In this document: piece by piece, positions 43,054 to 51,593 of the stretch
How positions within the stretch are numbered: the stretch's first letter is position 1
Layout of the letters: every line of letters starts with the position of its first letter
Assembly: GCA_964398355.1 (NCBI GenBank)
Contig: CAYNMM010000047.1
Location: forward strand, 1-64,000
Reading direction: 5' to 3'
Length of the DNA: 64,000 nucleotides
Source: WFZT01 sp964398355
GTDB lineage: Bacteria > Hydrothermota > Hydrothermia > B15-G9 > WFZT01
Translations under genes and position numbers: made by a program
Notes under the pieces: model-generated
What the model was told of the DNA's origin: nothing
The model's input: the letters and a program-made list of their open reading frames with translations, nothing else
The model's database searches: none

Positions 43054-44217
43054 ATGGAATTTCAAAAAAGCATGATAGCAAGAAGGAATAGAAGTATTAC
43101 CTCCTTCATAGTGATGGAAATACTGGAGAAAGCCCACCGTCTCGAAAGGGAGGGAAGGGATATTATTCATCTTGAGATAGGGGAGCCAGACTTTGACACT
43201 CCAGAACCTATAGTGGAGGCTGGGATTAAAGCGTTGAAGAATGGGAGAACGCATTATACCCCAAGTCTTGGTATTCCTGAATTAAGAGAGAAAATTGCGG
43301 CTTTCTATTACAGTTACTATGGAGTAGAAATTTCTCCTGAGAGAGTAGTTGTGACAAACGGTACCTCTGGCGCCTTTCTCCTCATAATGGCAGCAATTCT
43401 TGATATTGGTGACGAATTAATCTTCACCGACCCGGGATACCCCTGCTATCCTAACTTTGCACGGGCTTTTGATGCCAATCCTGTTTTTGTTCCGGTTTAT
43501 GAGGAGGAGAATTTTGAAGTATCACCATCAAGGTTGAGATCAGCTTTATCGTCACGGACCAAGGCCATCCTTATAGCTTCGCCTGCCAATCCTACAGGGA
43601 CACTTACACGACCGGAAGTTTTAAAGGAAGCGATAGAAATGGCTCCATTTTTCATTTCTGATGAAATTTATCATGGTCTCGTTTATGAAGGGAAGGAGCA
43701 TACTGCACTTGAATTTTCAGATGACGTTATCGTTATAAACGGTTTTTCGAAACTTTTTGCCATGACAGGATGGAGACTTGGATGGATGATTGTTCCTCAG
43801 AAGCTTTTAAGAACGGTTCACAAACTTGCCCAGAATTTATTTATCTGTCCAAGCTCTATAGCACAATACGCGGCACTGGCGGCATTTAATGAAAGCTGGT
43901 CTTATGTGCTCGAAATGAAAGAAGAGTATGATGCGAGACGGAAAGTCATTGTTAATGGATTAAGAAAACTGGGATTTGGAATCAAGTCGAGTCCCGCAGG
44001 TGCTTTTTATGTATTTGCAAATATTTCCAATTTCTCAAGTGATTCATTCAAATTTGCCCATGAGATACTGGACGAGGCAGGGGTTGCTGTAACCCCAGGG
44101 GTTGATTTTGGATCAAACAGGACGGAGAATTACATCAGATTTTCTTATGCAAACTCGCTTGAGAATATAAGAGAGGCATTAAGAAGACTCGAAAAATTTT
44201 TGAGGGAGAGAAAATGA
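43054..44217 (+). CDS. Class I/II aminotransferase
   Basis: A 387-residue fold-type I PLP enzyme. Seen: IHLEIGEPDFDTPEPIVEAG, TNGTSGAFLLIMAAIL, ASPANPTGTLTRPEVL, Asp in FISDEIYHGLVYEG, PLP Lys233 in NGFSKLFAMTGWRLGW, and Arg near the end in NYIRFSYANS. It resembles aspartate/LL-DAP-type aminotransferases but substrate cannot be read from sequence. It is divergent from the S41 protease, with only 48 bp between starts. The stop overlaps the Rrf2 regulator start (ATGA). Confidence 0.9.
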   Translation: MEFQKSMIARRNRSITSFIVMEILEKAHRLEREGRDIIHLEIGEPDFDTPEPIVEAGIKALKNGRTHYTPSLGIPELREKIAAFYYSYYGVEISPERVVVTNGTSGAFLLIMAAILDIGDELIFTDPGYPCYPNFARAFDANPVFVPVYEEENFEVSPSRLRSALSSRTKAILIASPANPTGTLTRPEVLKEAIEMAPFFISDEIYHGLVYEGKEHTALEFSDDVIVINGFSKLFAMTGWRLGWMIVPQKLLRTVHKLAQNLFICPSSIAQYAALAAFNESWSYVLEMKEEYDARRKVIVNGLRKLGFGIKSSPAGAFYVFANISNFSSDSFKFAHEILDEAGVAVTPGVDFGSNRTENYIRFSYANSLENIREALRRLEKFLRERK

Positions 44218-44648
44218 GATTATTAACACGCTCAAGATATGCTGTGAGAGCCATCCTTGATCTTGCCATGAATCAGGATGGTAGACCGGTTTTCATTAGA
44301 GAAATAGCTGAGCGTGAGGGTCTTTCTGAGCGGTATTTAGAAAATCTTTTTCTCCAATTGAAAAGAGCAGGTATCCTTGAGAGTTCAAAGGGGAGAGGAG
44401 GAGGTTTTAGACTCGCAAAAAATCCAGCGAATATCACGCTTCTTGAAATTGTTGAGGCAGTCGAAGGGCATATAAGCCTTGTCGAATGTGTGGCTGATGA
44501 ATCAAGTTGCGATAAAGTTAATATCTGCGCCCCGCACGATCTCTGGAAAGAACTCGCCCAAAATATTCGTGATTTTTTGAAACAGTACACACTCCAGGAC
44601 CTCATCCTGCTACAGAAGGAAAAATTACAAAAAGTAGCAGATTACTGA
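44214..44648 (+). CDS. Rrf2-family transcriptional regulator with Fe-S cysteine triad
   Basis: A 144-residue winged-helix regulator: LTRSRYAVRAILDLAM, a helix-turn-helix with VFIREIAEREGLSERYLENL, and the wing SKGRGGGFRLAKNP. Cys92, Cys99 and Cys105 have the spacing used by IscR/NsrR-type members to hold an Fe-S cluster, so it may sense iron-sulfur status, NO or redox. It is co-expressed with the aminotransferase (4-nt overlap). No operator can be identified. Confidence 0.92.
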   Translation: MRLLTRSRYAVRAILDLAMNQDGRPVFIREIAEREGLSERYLENLFLQLKRAGILESSKGRGGGFRLAKNPANITLLEIVEAVEGHISLVECVADESSCDKVNICAPHDLWKELAQNIRDFLKQYTLQDLILLQKEKLQKVADY

Positions 44649-44811
44649 CGTCTTCAACCCATAGATGTAAACACCAGAATCCCTCCGTTCCATTATGGGG
44701 GTATACCCTTTAATTGGTGAGTTACCAGAGTGAGGATAAGGTGTGTTCGATGGTTAAAGTAATTATTATCCCTTTAGTTAAGCCATGTTTTTACAGAAGG
44801 GAACAGCCAGA

Positions 44812-44827
44812 TGTTTCACGTGAAACT
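44812..44827. promoter_or_regulatory. Second parS-like site (15 of 16 bases)
   Basis: TGTTTCACGTGAAACT at 44812-44827 differs from the parS palindrome only at the last base. It lies in the spacer between the convergent Rrf2 and hldD genes, 3 nt from the hldD stop codon, and about 36.8 kb from the perfect site in rsmG. Confidence 0.85.
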
Positions 44828-44829
44828 TT

Positions 44830-45804
44830 CTAATCACCCAGGTGTTTCTCTTGTTCGATGTAGTCTTTTATATATTCTCTAACAGCATTCTCAAAGGTGT
44901 AAAATTTTCCCGGATAACCGAGGCGTCTTAACTTTGATATTTTGGCCTCTGTGTAATACTGATAGCGTGGTTTTAGCCAGTCTGGCATGTCTACGAATTC
45001 GATTTCAGGTTTCATCTCAAGGGCGTCAAAAACTGCATGGGCGAGTTCAAGCCAGGAGTGAGCTTTCCCTGTCCCAACATTGTAAATTCCGTATGCGTGT
45101 GGGGTTTTAAAAAGATACATCACAACCTCAACAACATCCTTAATATAGATAAAGTCTCTCTTTTGCTCTCCATCACGATATTTCGGATTGTACGATTTGA
45201 AGAGTTTTATTTTGCCCGTCTGTTTGATTTCCTCATAGGCCTTTAAGATCTTACTTCGCATCTCCCCTTTGTGGTATTCATTAGGGCCATAAACGTTGAA
45301 AAACTTGAGTCCGATTGTGTGGCGATGAAGATTGTTCTCATACAGCCACAGGTCGAAGATGTGTTTGGAAAATGCATACGGGTTGAGAGGGCGGAGTGAA
45401 TGCAGAAGAACCTCGTTGTCATCGAATCCAAGGTTTCCACTTCCATAAGTTGCTGCACTTGAAGCATAGATAAATTTTATTCCTCGGTTGATAGCATAGG
45501 TGGCAAGTTTCTGTGAATATCTGAAGTTGTTTTCAATGAGAAAACTCATATTCTTTTCCAATGTATCACTACGAGCCCCCATGTGAATAATAGCCTCCAG
45601 CTCAGGGATATCCTTATCCTGTTCGATGATTTTTAAGAATTCGTCCTTTTCAAGATAGTCTTTATAGTAAAGCGGAGATAGATTTTTCCACTTATCCGAG
45701 CTTCCAAGGTGATCCACGATTAAAATGTCTCTTCGGTCCTCCTGATTTAATCTCCACACTATTGCACTCCCTATAAAACCCGCTCCACCTGTAACTATGA
45801 TCAT
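44830..45804 (-). CDS. hldD: ADP-glyceromanno-heptose 6-epimerase
   Basis: A 324-residue extended short-chain dehydrogenase/reductase. NADP-binding TGGAGFIGSAIVW at the N-terminus, HMGARSDTLEKNMSFLIENN, the serine/threonine-rich YASSAATYGSG, Tyr-Lys pair in NPYAFSKHIFD, and FFNVYGPNEYHKGEMRS are specific to HldD/RfaD, which makes L-glycero-D-manno-heptose for LPS inner core. This supports a diderm envelope. A promoter TTGAAA-17-TAAGGT (45839-45811, minus) ends 6 nt before the ATG, possibly leaderless, although AAGG in the same stretch could also act as a weak Shine-Dalgarno. Confidence 0.93.
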   Translation of the reverse strand: MIIVTGGAGFIGSAIVWRLNQEDRRDILIVDHLGSSDKWKNLSPLYYKDYLEKDEFLKIIEQDKDIPELEAIIHMGARSDTLEKNMSFLIENNFRYSQKLATYAINRGIKFIYASSAATYGSGNLGFDDNEVLLHSLRPLNPYAFSKHIFDLWLYENNLHRHTIGLKFFNVYGPNEYHKGEMRSKILKAYEEIKQTGKIKLFKSYNPKYRDGEQKRDFIYIKDVVEVVMYLFKTPHAYGIYNVGTGKAHSWLELAHAVFDALEMKPEIEFVDMPDWLKPRYQYYTEAKISKLRRLGYPGKFYTFENAVREYIKDYIEQEKHLGD

Positions 45805-45958
45805 GCTTTAACCTTAAAACAAATGTGAAAATTTTTCAACGTGCCACCGAAGAAATTTAGTCAGATTGCCCAAATTTCGAAATTGATTTCCCGGACCAGG
45901 AGATTTATACAAAATTCTCATTGATGAAAATTCAAATGAGTTGGGGTAAATTTGAAGT

Positions 45959-47005
45959 ATGATCAAAATTGACGGAAGTTACGGTGAAGGCGGTGGCCAG
46001 ATATTAAGAACTGCCCTTTTTCTATCTCTTGTTACGTCCACGCCTTTCAAAATATTCAACATCAGGTCCTCTCGAAAGAATCCAGGCTTGAAGAGGCAGC
46101 ATCTAACTATAATCAGGGCTCTAAAAATGCTCACAACTTCTGATGTCGTTGGTGACAAATTGGGTAGTAGGGAATTGGAGTTTATACCAGGAAATATCTT
46201 TGGGGGAAATATTGATCTTGATGTAGAAACGGCAGGTAGTATTCCACTTGTTCTTCAAACCCTCATCCCCGTTCTCCTCTTTGCCCGTAATTCCTCCAAA
46301 TTGATAGTCTACGGTGGTACTGATGTTTCGGGTGGAATGACCATGGATTACATGCATTATGTACTTATACCACATCTCTCCCGATTTGTGAATAAAATCT
46401 CCATCAATGTATGGAGGAGAGGATACTATCCGCGGGGAAATGGAAAGGTAGAGATTGAAATAATCCCACGGTATCACACCTTCGGAGATGTTAGACGTGA
46501 AGTTTCTCCGTTGAAGCTTGATTCTTGTGGAAAATTGAAGTCCGTATCAGTGTATTCTGTTTCTTCAACCAGGCTTAGGGGAAGAAAGGTAGCGGAAAGA
46601 CAGGTCGAAGGTGTACTGAGGGTCCTTTCAGAATTGCTTTCGAGAACAGGAATTTCACCCGAAATTTATGTTAGATACGAGAGGAGTTTTTCACCTGGAT
46701 GTTCCATTCTTATTACTGGCAATCTGGGAAAAAATTATACAATTGGTAGCGACGGGATCGGTAAGCTGGGAGTTCCTGCTGAGAAGATCGGCGAGGAAGC
46801 GGCAAAGAAGTTTGTTTATGAAATTGAGCAGGGAGCATGTGTGGATCGTCACCTCCAGGACAATCTAATCCCGTTCCTTGGAATAGTGGGAGGCAGAATG
46901 CGAGTGTCAGAAGTTACCACTCACACGAAGTCCAACATCTGGGTAACCGAAAAATTTTTACCCGTGAAATTTGAGGTCAGGGGCAATCTCATCGTATCTC
47001 GATAA
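45959..47005 (+). CDS. rtcA: RNA 3'-terminal phosphate cyclase
   Basis: A 348-residue RtcA that converts RNA 3'-phosphate to 2',3'-cyclic phosphate using ATP and a covalent AMP-His intermediate. Family stretches are IDGSYGEGGGQILRTALFLS, NIRSSRKNPGLKRQHL, YGGTDVSGGMTMDYMHYVLI, and CVDRHLQDNLIPFLGI with the predicted adenylated His298. No rtcB or rtcR is adjacent. No Shine-Dalgarno; TAAATT ends 6 nt before the ATG but its nearest -35 (TTGATG) is 20 nt away. Confidence 0.95.
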   Translation: MIKIDGSYGEGGGQILRTALFLSLVTSTPFKIFNIRSSRKNPGLKRQHLTIIRALKMLTTSDVVGDKLGSRELEFIPGNIFGGNIDLDVETAGSIPLVLQTLIPVLLFARNSSKLIVYGGTDVSGGMTMDYMHYVLIPHLSRFVNKISINVWRRGYYPRGNGKVEIEIIPRYHTFGDVRREVSPLKLDSCGKLKSVSVYSVSSTRLRGRKVAERQVEGVLRVLSELLSRTGISPEIYVRYERSFSPGCSILITGNLGKNYTIGSDGIGKLGVPAEKIGEEAAKKFVYEIEQGACVDRHLQDNLIPFLGIVGGRMRVSEVTTHTKSNIWVTEKFLPVKFEVRGNLIVSR

Positions 47006-47057
47006 GTCCCTGTCCCGGTCAATTATTTTCCATTATGATATTAATCTGGAGGTTAAG

Positions 47058-48341
47058 ATGTTTGAGGAAAAACTTTTTAACACAGATAGAGATATTTTTG
47101 AGGCGATCCTCAATGAGACCAGGAGACAGAGTGAAGGTCTTGAGCTGATAGCTTCGGAAAATTTCACATCTGACGCTGTTCTTGCTGCACTTGGAAGTGT
47201 TCTGACCAATAAATACGCAGAAGGTTATCCTGGAAAGAGGTACTACGGGGGATGCGAATTTGTTGATGTTGTTGAGAGACTTGCGATAGAACGTGCCAGG
47301 GAGCTTTTTGGAGCAGAGCATGCGAATGTACAGCCACATTCAGGTTCTCAAGCAAATATGGCTGTCTACTTTGCCGTTTTGAAGCCAGGTGACACCATTC
47401 TGTCAATGGACCTTTCCTGTGGTGGTCACCTTTCACACGGTAGCAGGGTCTCATTTTCGGGCAAGTTATACAACGTTGTTTATTATGGCGTTGATCGGGA
47501 GACGGAGTATATTGATTTTGATGAAGTTGCAAAACTTACCAGGGAATACAGGCCAAGACTAATTATTACAGGTTATTCAGCATATCCACGCAGGATAGAT
47601 TTTGCAAAGTTCAGGGAAATTGCTGATAGTGTGGGGGCATATCTCATGGCTGACATTGCCCACATTGCGGGGCTGGTTGTGGGGAAAGTACATCCGGATC
47701 CGGTGCCTTATGCTCATTTTGTCACTACCACAACTCACAAGACTTTAAGGGGGCCAAGAGGCGGATTGATACTAACATCAAAAGAATTTGCAAAAGCCAT
47801 TGATAAGGCGGTTTTCCCTGGAATGCAAGGAGGTCCACTTGAGCATGTTATTGCTGCTAAGGCCGTTGCATTCAAGGAAGCAATGAGACCAGAATTCGTT
47901 GAATATCAAAAGAAAATTGTGGAAAATGCGAGAGCACTCGCGGAAACATTGCTCTCCAATGGTCTTAGACTGGTTTCCGGGGGTACTGACAACCATCTCA
48001 TGCTGGTGGATACACGCAGTGTGAAAATGACCGGTAAGGTAGCTGAAGCGCTACTTGCTGAGGTGAACATCACGGTCAACAAAAACTCTATCCCTTACGA
48101 TCCAGAAAAGCCTACTGTTACAAGTGGAATCAGAATCGGGGTTCCTGCAATTACAACCAGAGGTATGGGAAAAGATGAGATGAGAATTATAGGTAAAATC
48201 ATTGCAGACGTGCTGAAGTATCCTGATGACGAAGAAGTCAAGAAAAAAGCTCGCAGTAGAGTCCAGGAGCTTGTTAGGGCCTTCCCACTCTATCGAGAAA
48301 GAATTGACGTTATGGAAAAAATTGTGGAACTTCAGGGATGA
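47058..48341 (+). CDS. glyA: Serine hydroxymethyltransferase
   Basis: A 427-residue PLP enzyme that interconverts serine and glycine with tetrahydrofolate. SEGLELIASENFTSDAVLAA, LTNKYAEGYPGKRYYGGCEF, MADIAHIAGLVVGKVHP, PLP Lys228 in TTTTHKTLRGPRGG, and MLVDTRS are clear. CTGGAGG lies before ATG 47058; a longer in-frame start would overlap rtcA. It leads an operon with tenA-like, FAD-oxidase and an unknown gene, each overlapping the next by 4-8 nt. Confidence 0.97.
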   Translation: MFEEKLFNTDRDIFEAILNETRRQSEGLELIASENFTSDAVLAALGSVLTNKYAEGYPGKRYYGGCEFVDVVERLAIERARELFGAEHANVQPHSGSQANMAVYFAVLKPGDTILSMDLSCGGHLSHGSRVSFSGKLYNVVYYGVDRETEYIDFDEVAKLTREYRPRLIITGYSAYPRRIDFAKFREIADSVGAYLMADIAHIAGLVVGKVHPDPVPYAHFVTTTTHKTLRGPRGGLILTSKEFAKAIDKAVFPGMQGGPLEHVIAAKAVAFKEAMRPEFVEYQKKIVENARALAETLLSNGLRLVSGGTDNHLMLVDTRSVKMTGKVAEALLAEVNITVNKNSIPYDPEKPTVTSGIRIGVPAITTRGMGKDEMRIIGKIIADVLKYPDDEEVKKKARSRVQELVRAFPLYRERIDVMEKIVELQG

Positions 48342-49018
48342 GTCTTTCAGAGAAATTGATCAGGGAAAACAGTATCACCTGGAACAGTATCTTCTCTCAT
48401 CCTTTCGTTCTCAGTATTGGCAGGGGTGATTTGCCATTTGAAAAGTACATTTTTTTCCTGAAGGAGGATTATTTTTACCTGAAGGAATATTCTCGTGTAC
48501 TTGCTATTGCTTCAGCGAAGGCGCCAGGTGAGGATCTTCAGAAATTTTTTGCCGAATTTCTCCATTCTACCATGACATTTGAAATGGAACTACATCGCAG
48601 AACGTGTGAGAATCTGGGGGTTTCCCGGGAAGTGCTGGATAGGCACGAGCCCACGGTTTTGACCCTTTCATATACCAATTTTCTCATAAAGACAGCCTAC
48701 GAGGGCGATATTGTAGAAATTCTCGCATCCCTTTTCCCGTGTGAGTACAGCTATTGGGAAATAGGAAAATTTTTGAAAGAAAAAGGAATGCCGGAAAAAG
48801 CTGTTTATAAAGACTGGATTGAAACTTATTCTTCAGAAGAGTTTGGCAGGATAGCTTCTAAACTAAAGGAATTTCTTGATAAATTTTCAGAATCTGTGGG
48901 TGATAAAAAGTTTGAACGGATAAATGAGGTTTTCAGAGAAAGTCTGAGGTTTGAACTTTACTTCTGGGAAAATGCTTATAGGGAGGGGCTTATCAGGGAT
49001 ATTTTTAGCAAAAAATGA
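48338..49018 (+). CDS. TenA/THI-4 family protein
   Basis: A 226-residue all-helical TenA-like protein (heme-oxygenase fold). TWNSIFSHPFVLSIGRGDLP, FLKEDYFYLKEYSRVLAIA, and the catalytic-type Cys135 in SLFPCEYSYWEIG with a C-terminal FWENAY Glu match thiaminase-II/aminopyrimidine aminohydrolases, which recover the pyrimidine part of degraded thiamine. Starts inside the end of glyA (4-nt overlap). Its neighbours, glycine-forming glyA and a ThiO-like FAD enzyme, fit a thiamine-related role, which is inference. Confidence 0.85.
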   Translation: MSLSEKLIRENSITWNSIFSHPFVLSIGRGDLPFEKYIFFLKEDYFYLKEYSRVLAIASAKAPGEDLQKFFAEFLHSTMTFEMELHRRTCENLGVSREVLDRHEPTVLTLSYTNFLIKTAYEGDIVEILASLFPCEYSYWEIGKFLKEKGMPEKAVYKDWIETYSSEEFGRIASKLKEFLDKFSESVGDKKFERINEVFRESLRFELYFWENAYREGLIRDIFSKK

Positions 49019-49899
49019 GAGTTGTCATACTTGGAGCCGGGCATGCAGGTATAACCCTTGCATATTTTTTCAAAAAAGCAGGTATGGATGTGACAGTTGT
49101 TGAAAAGGATTTTGTAGGTAGTGGTGAAACAGGCTATTCCACTGGTATTTTCCCGATGGAGCAGAGCATTTTTGATTTTTACCGGAAAATAGAGGACTAC
49201 ACACTTCATTACTTCAGACCTGTAGTCTATGACCATATAAAAGGAACCGAGAGAGGAAGGAGCATCTATGTAGATGGCTACAACTATGCTTATTACACCT
49301 CCATTGTGCTTGAAAAAGAGAGCGTAAAATTTGAAGTGTTGAGCCCCTATCAGGGAATTGAATTCGATGGAGAGAAAATTACGGGAATTAAAACCAACAG
49401 AGGAGTTTTTGGTGGTGATATTTTCATTGTTGCGGCGGGTGGATCAACCCCGTTTATTGTCCAGGAATTTGAAAATCTGGATGGAGTTAAATTTAAATGG
49501 GTGAGGTCCCTCCTTTTGAAACCAGTCGACCAGTTCCCCCGTCTTGTTATTTACGACGATAAATTTGTTATTAAGCCTGAGGGGAGGGATAGGTTGATTC
49601 TGAGGGAGAATGAGGGAATAGAAGTTGAGCCTGAGAAAGACATCGTGAATAAAAAACGGGGAGTAGATGAGAATTTTTATACGATCGTGTATGAATATTT
49701 CGAGAAGAAATATCCAGAATTGATGGACTCATCTATAGAAAGAGGATGGGCAACCCTATGTATGGAATCTAAAAAACCTGTGAAGAGATTAGACAGAATA
49801 AGAAATCTTTACATTTTTGCAGGATTTGGATGTATGGGGTTCAGCATTATTCCAAAGATGGCAGATAAACTCGTAAAGGAGGTTTTGAGAAATGGTTGA
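49015..49899 (+). CDS. Short FAD-dependent DAO-type oxidoreductase
   Basis: A 294-residue flavoprotein. The N-terminus VVILGAGHAGITLAYFFKKA followed by GMDVTVVEKD is a GxGxxG dinucleotide-binding fold; FIVAAGGSTPFIV and the C-terminal YIFAGFGCMGFSIIPKMADK are the closing FAD contacts seen in D-amino-acid oxidase, glycine oxidase and SoxB-type enzymes. It is 70-90 residues shorter than typical ThiO/glycine oxidase, with a reduced substrate domain. The substrate is unknown; the order glyA-tenA-oxidase makes glycine or a thiamine-derived amine attractive. ATGA overlap with the TenA gene. Confidence 0.8.
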   Translation: MRVVILGAGHAGITLAYFFKKAGMDVTVVEKDFVGSGETGYSTGIFPMEQSIFDFYRKIEDYTLHYFRPVVYDHIKGTERGRSIYVDGYNYAYYTSIVLEKESVKFEVLSPYQGIEFDGEKITGIKTNRGVFGGDIFIVAAGGSTPFIVQEFENLDGVKFKWVRSLLLKPVDQFPRLVIYDDKFVIKPEGRDRLILRENEGIEVEPEKDIVNKKRGVDENFYTIVYEYFEKKYPELMDSSIERGWATLCMESKKPVKRLDRIRNLYIFAGFGCMGFSIIPKMADKLVKEVLRNG

Positions 49900-50344
49900 C
49901 GACAGGTTTTTTGATCTCGAACTTTACGGTATTTATAAAGCTGTGAACGAGCAGCTTGGTGAGAAGACTTGGGAAATTGTCTGGAGATCTGGCAAAATAG
50001 TTCTTGATGAGATTTGGAGTGAGATAAACCCACAAGATACAGACGACGTCTTCCTTGTTCTAAAAAATCTGGGGAACTACCTTTCAAAGGTTGGATACGT
50101 TGACTACATCGAAGTTGAGAAAGAGACAGAAACGAGGGTGAAATATACCATGGGAAAACCAGTTATTCTTCCAGGTGCTGAGAAGCTGATCAGAGAGGGG
50201 ATGGTCCCGCCTCACATCTCGACAGCGTTGATGTTTGCTGCACTCAATAAACTTGGATATAAGGCGGAGATGGTCGGTGAGCCTGAATTTCTTGAAAATG
50301 ATGTTGCTATTGAAGTCTGGGAAATAAAGCCACTTGAGGGTTGA
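49892..50344 (+). CDS. Unknown protein, possibly V4R-like small-molecule-binding fold
   Basis: I do not recognise this 150-residue soluble protein with certainty. Its order is an N-terminal helix pair (YGIYKAVNEQLGEKTWEIVW), a helix with VFLVLKNLGNYLSKVGYV, strands with high charge, then PGAEKLIREGMVPPHISTAL and a final GEPEFLENDVAIEVWEI strand pair. This resembles the V4R/TRAPP-like ligand-binding plan, but the usual cysteines are missing. The start lies in the last 8 nt of the oxidase gene after AAGGAGG, so it is the fourth gene of the glyA operon. Confidence 0.6.
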   Translation: MVDDRFFDLELYGIYKAVNEQLGEKTWEIVWRSGKIVLDEIWSEINPQDTDDVFLVLKNLGNYLSKVGYVDYIEVEKETETRVKYTMGKPVILPGAEKLIREGMVPPHISTALMFAALNKLGYKAEMVGEPEFLENDVAIEVWEIKPLEG

Positions 50345-50415
50345 TAGACAGCCTTAAAAAGTAGTTCTCGTGGTTTCCATAATTGATGCTGGGCTGGAGA
50401 GGGTTTTCAGAATGT

Positions 50416-51519
50416 CTATTCTTGATTCGATTTTTCTCTCGTCATTTCCTCAAGGAATTTCAACAATTTTCCTGCATTGTTGTTACAGTCGAAGTGTTTT
50501 GACCAGGCAAGTGCTCTGGAAGATAGAGTTTCACGTAATTCCTTGTCTGTCAAAATGCGGATAATCTCTTTTGCTAACTTCTGAATATCTCCATAGGGAT
50601 AGAGTATCCCGGTTTCCCCGTTTTTAACAGAATCTTTGAGACCGGGAGAATTGGCAGCAATGACAGGAGTCCCACAGGCATTGGCCTCGATCACTGTAAG
50701 ACCCCATCCTTCTTTAATTGATGGATTCACGACGACCCAGCTTCTATTTAAAATCTCTATCTTTTTTTCTTCAGGAACAAACCCTGTGAATTCCACGTTC
50801 AACCCCTGGGCATAATTCATGAGTTTTCCCCTGTAAGGACCTTCTCCTACAATGGTCAATTTTGCATCAGGAACGTCTCTTTTCACAATCCTGAAAGCGT
50901 CTATCAGGTGGTCGATGGATTTGTATTTTGTTATTCTACCGAGATAGGTAACCGATGGGTACGGGGTTTTAGGGATCCCAAGGACATGAAACTTTTCGCT
51001 GTCAACACAGTTGTAAATTATTCTCACATGTTTCACTCCTCTCTTCTTGAGCTCTTCAGCCGTACTCGGAGAGACTGCGATAAAAGGTATGTTTCTCGCA
51101 AATTTAAAGAATAAAAGTTCGGTGAGATAAACGTAGAGTGCCATTGGTCGAGGCACCTCAAGGAAAATGGATTTTCCGAACAGATGGTGAGCTATCCCCA
51201 CTTTTGGCTTTTTCTCAAGAAGCAGTGTAAAGAAGGGTATTTTGTTAATGTCAAGGACTATAACATCAAAGTCTATCCTGTGAAATTTTGTCCAGTAGAA
51301 AAAGGGTAGAACAAAGTTAAAATAATTCCTGCCTCCGATTCGGTAGAATTTCATACCATCGATAGTTTCTTCCTTTGGAGCTCCTTTGAAGCCTGAAACA
51401 ATGACTGTTACTTCATGTCCCATACGGGCAATTCTACCGAAAAAATCATGTAAGTGCACCTCTGCACCACCGGCACGAGGGTTTTTTATATCCTGCCAGT
51501 TTATTACCAGTATCTTCAT
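50416..51519 (-). CDS. Glycosyltransferase family 4
   Basis: A 367-residue GT-B fold enzyme. N-terminal NPRAGGAEVHLHDFFGRIA (donor/acceptor loop), SPSTAEELKKRGVKHVRIIY followed by NCVDSEKF, and the nucleotide-sugar site in the C-terminal half: GRITKYKSIDHLIDAF, GEGPYRGKL, and Glu-x7-Glu in KEGWGLTVIEANACGTPVIA. GT4 retaining enzymes build LPS, capsule or other glycans. Single gene, convergent with the glyA operon. Confidence 0.9.
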   Translation of the reverse strand: MKILVINWQDIKNPRAGGAEVHLHDFFGRIARMGHEVTVIVSGFKGAPKEETIDGMKFYRIGGRNYFNFVLPFFYWTKFHRIDFDVIVLDINKIPFFTLLLEKKPKVGIAHHLFGKSIFLEVPRPMALYVYLTELLFFKFARNIPFIAVSPSTAEELKKRGVKHVRIIYNCVDSEKFHVLGIPKTPYPSVTYLGRITKYKSIDHLIDAFRIVKRDVPDAKLTIVGEGPYRGKLMNYAQGLNVEFTGFVPEEKKIEILNRSWVVVNPSIKEGWGLTVIEANACGTPVIAANSPGLKDSVKNGETGILYPYGDIQKLAKEIIRILTDKELRETLSSRALAWSKHFDCNNNAGKLLKFLEEMTREKSNQE

Positions 51520-51593
51520 TGAGCTTGAATTTTAATCTGCGGATAATTTGTATGTCTATCCTTATAATTCTCGGAAAGTTTAAATGGAGGTGA

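Noticed and set aside
46971..47057. Longer glyA start
   Set aside because: It overlaps rtcA, whereas ATG 47058 has CTGGAGG at proper distance and begins at the family N-terminus.
47006..47057. Riboswitch (glycine or TPP) in front of the glyA-tenA operon
   Set aside because: The spacer is only about 50 nt and shows no THI-box or glycine aptamer pattern.
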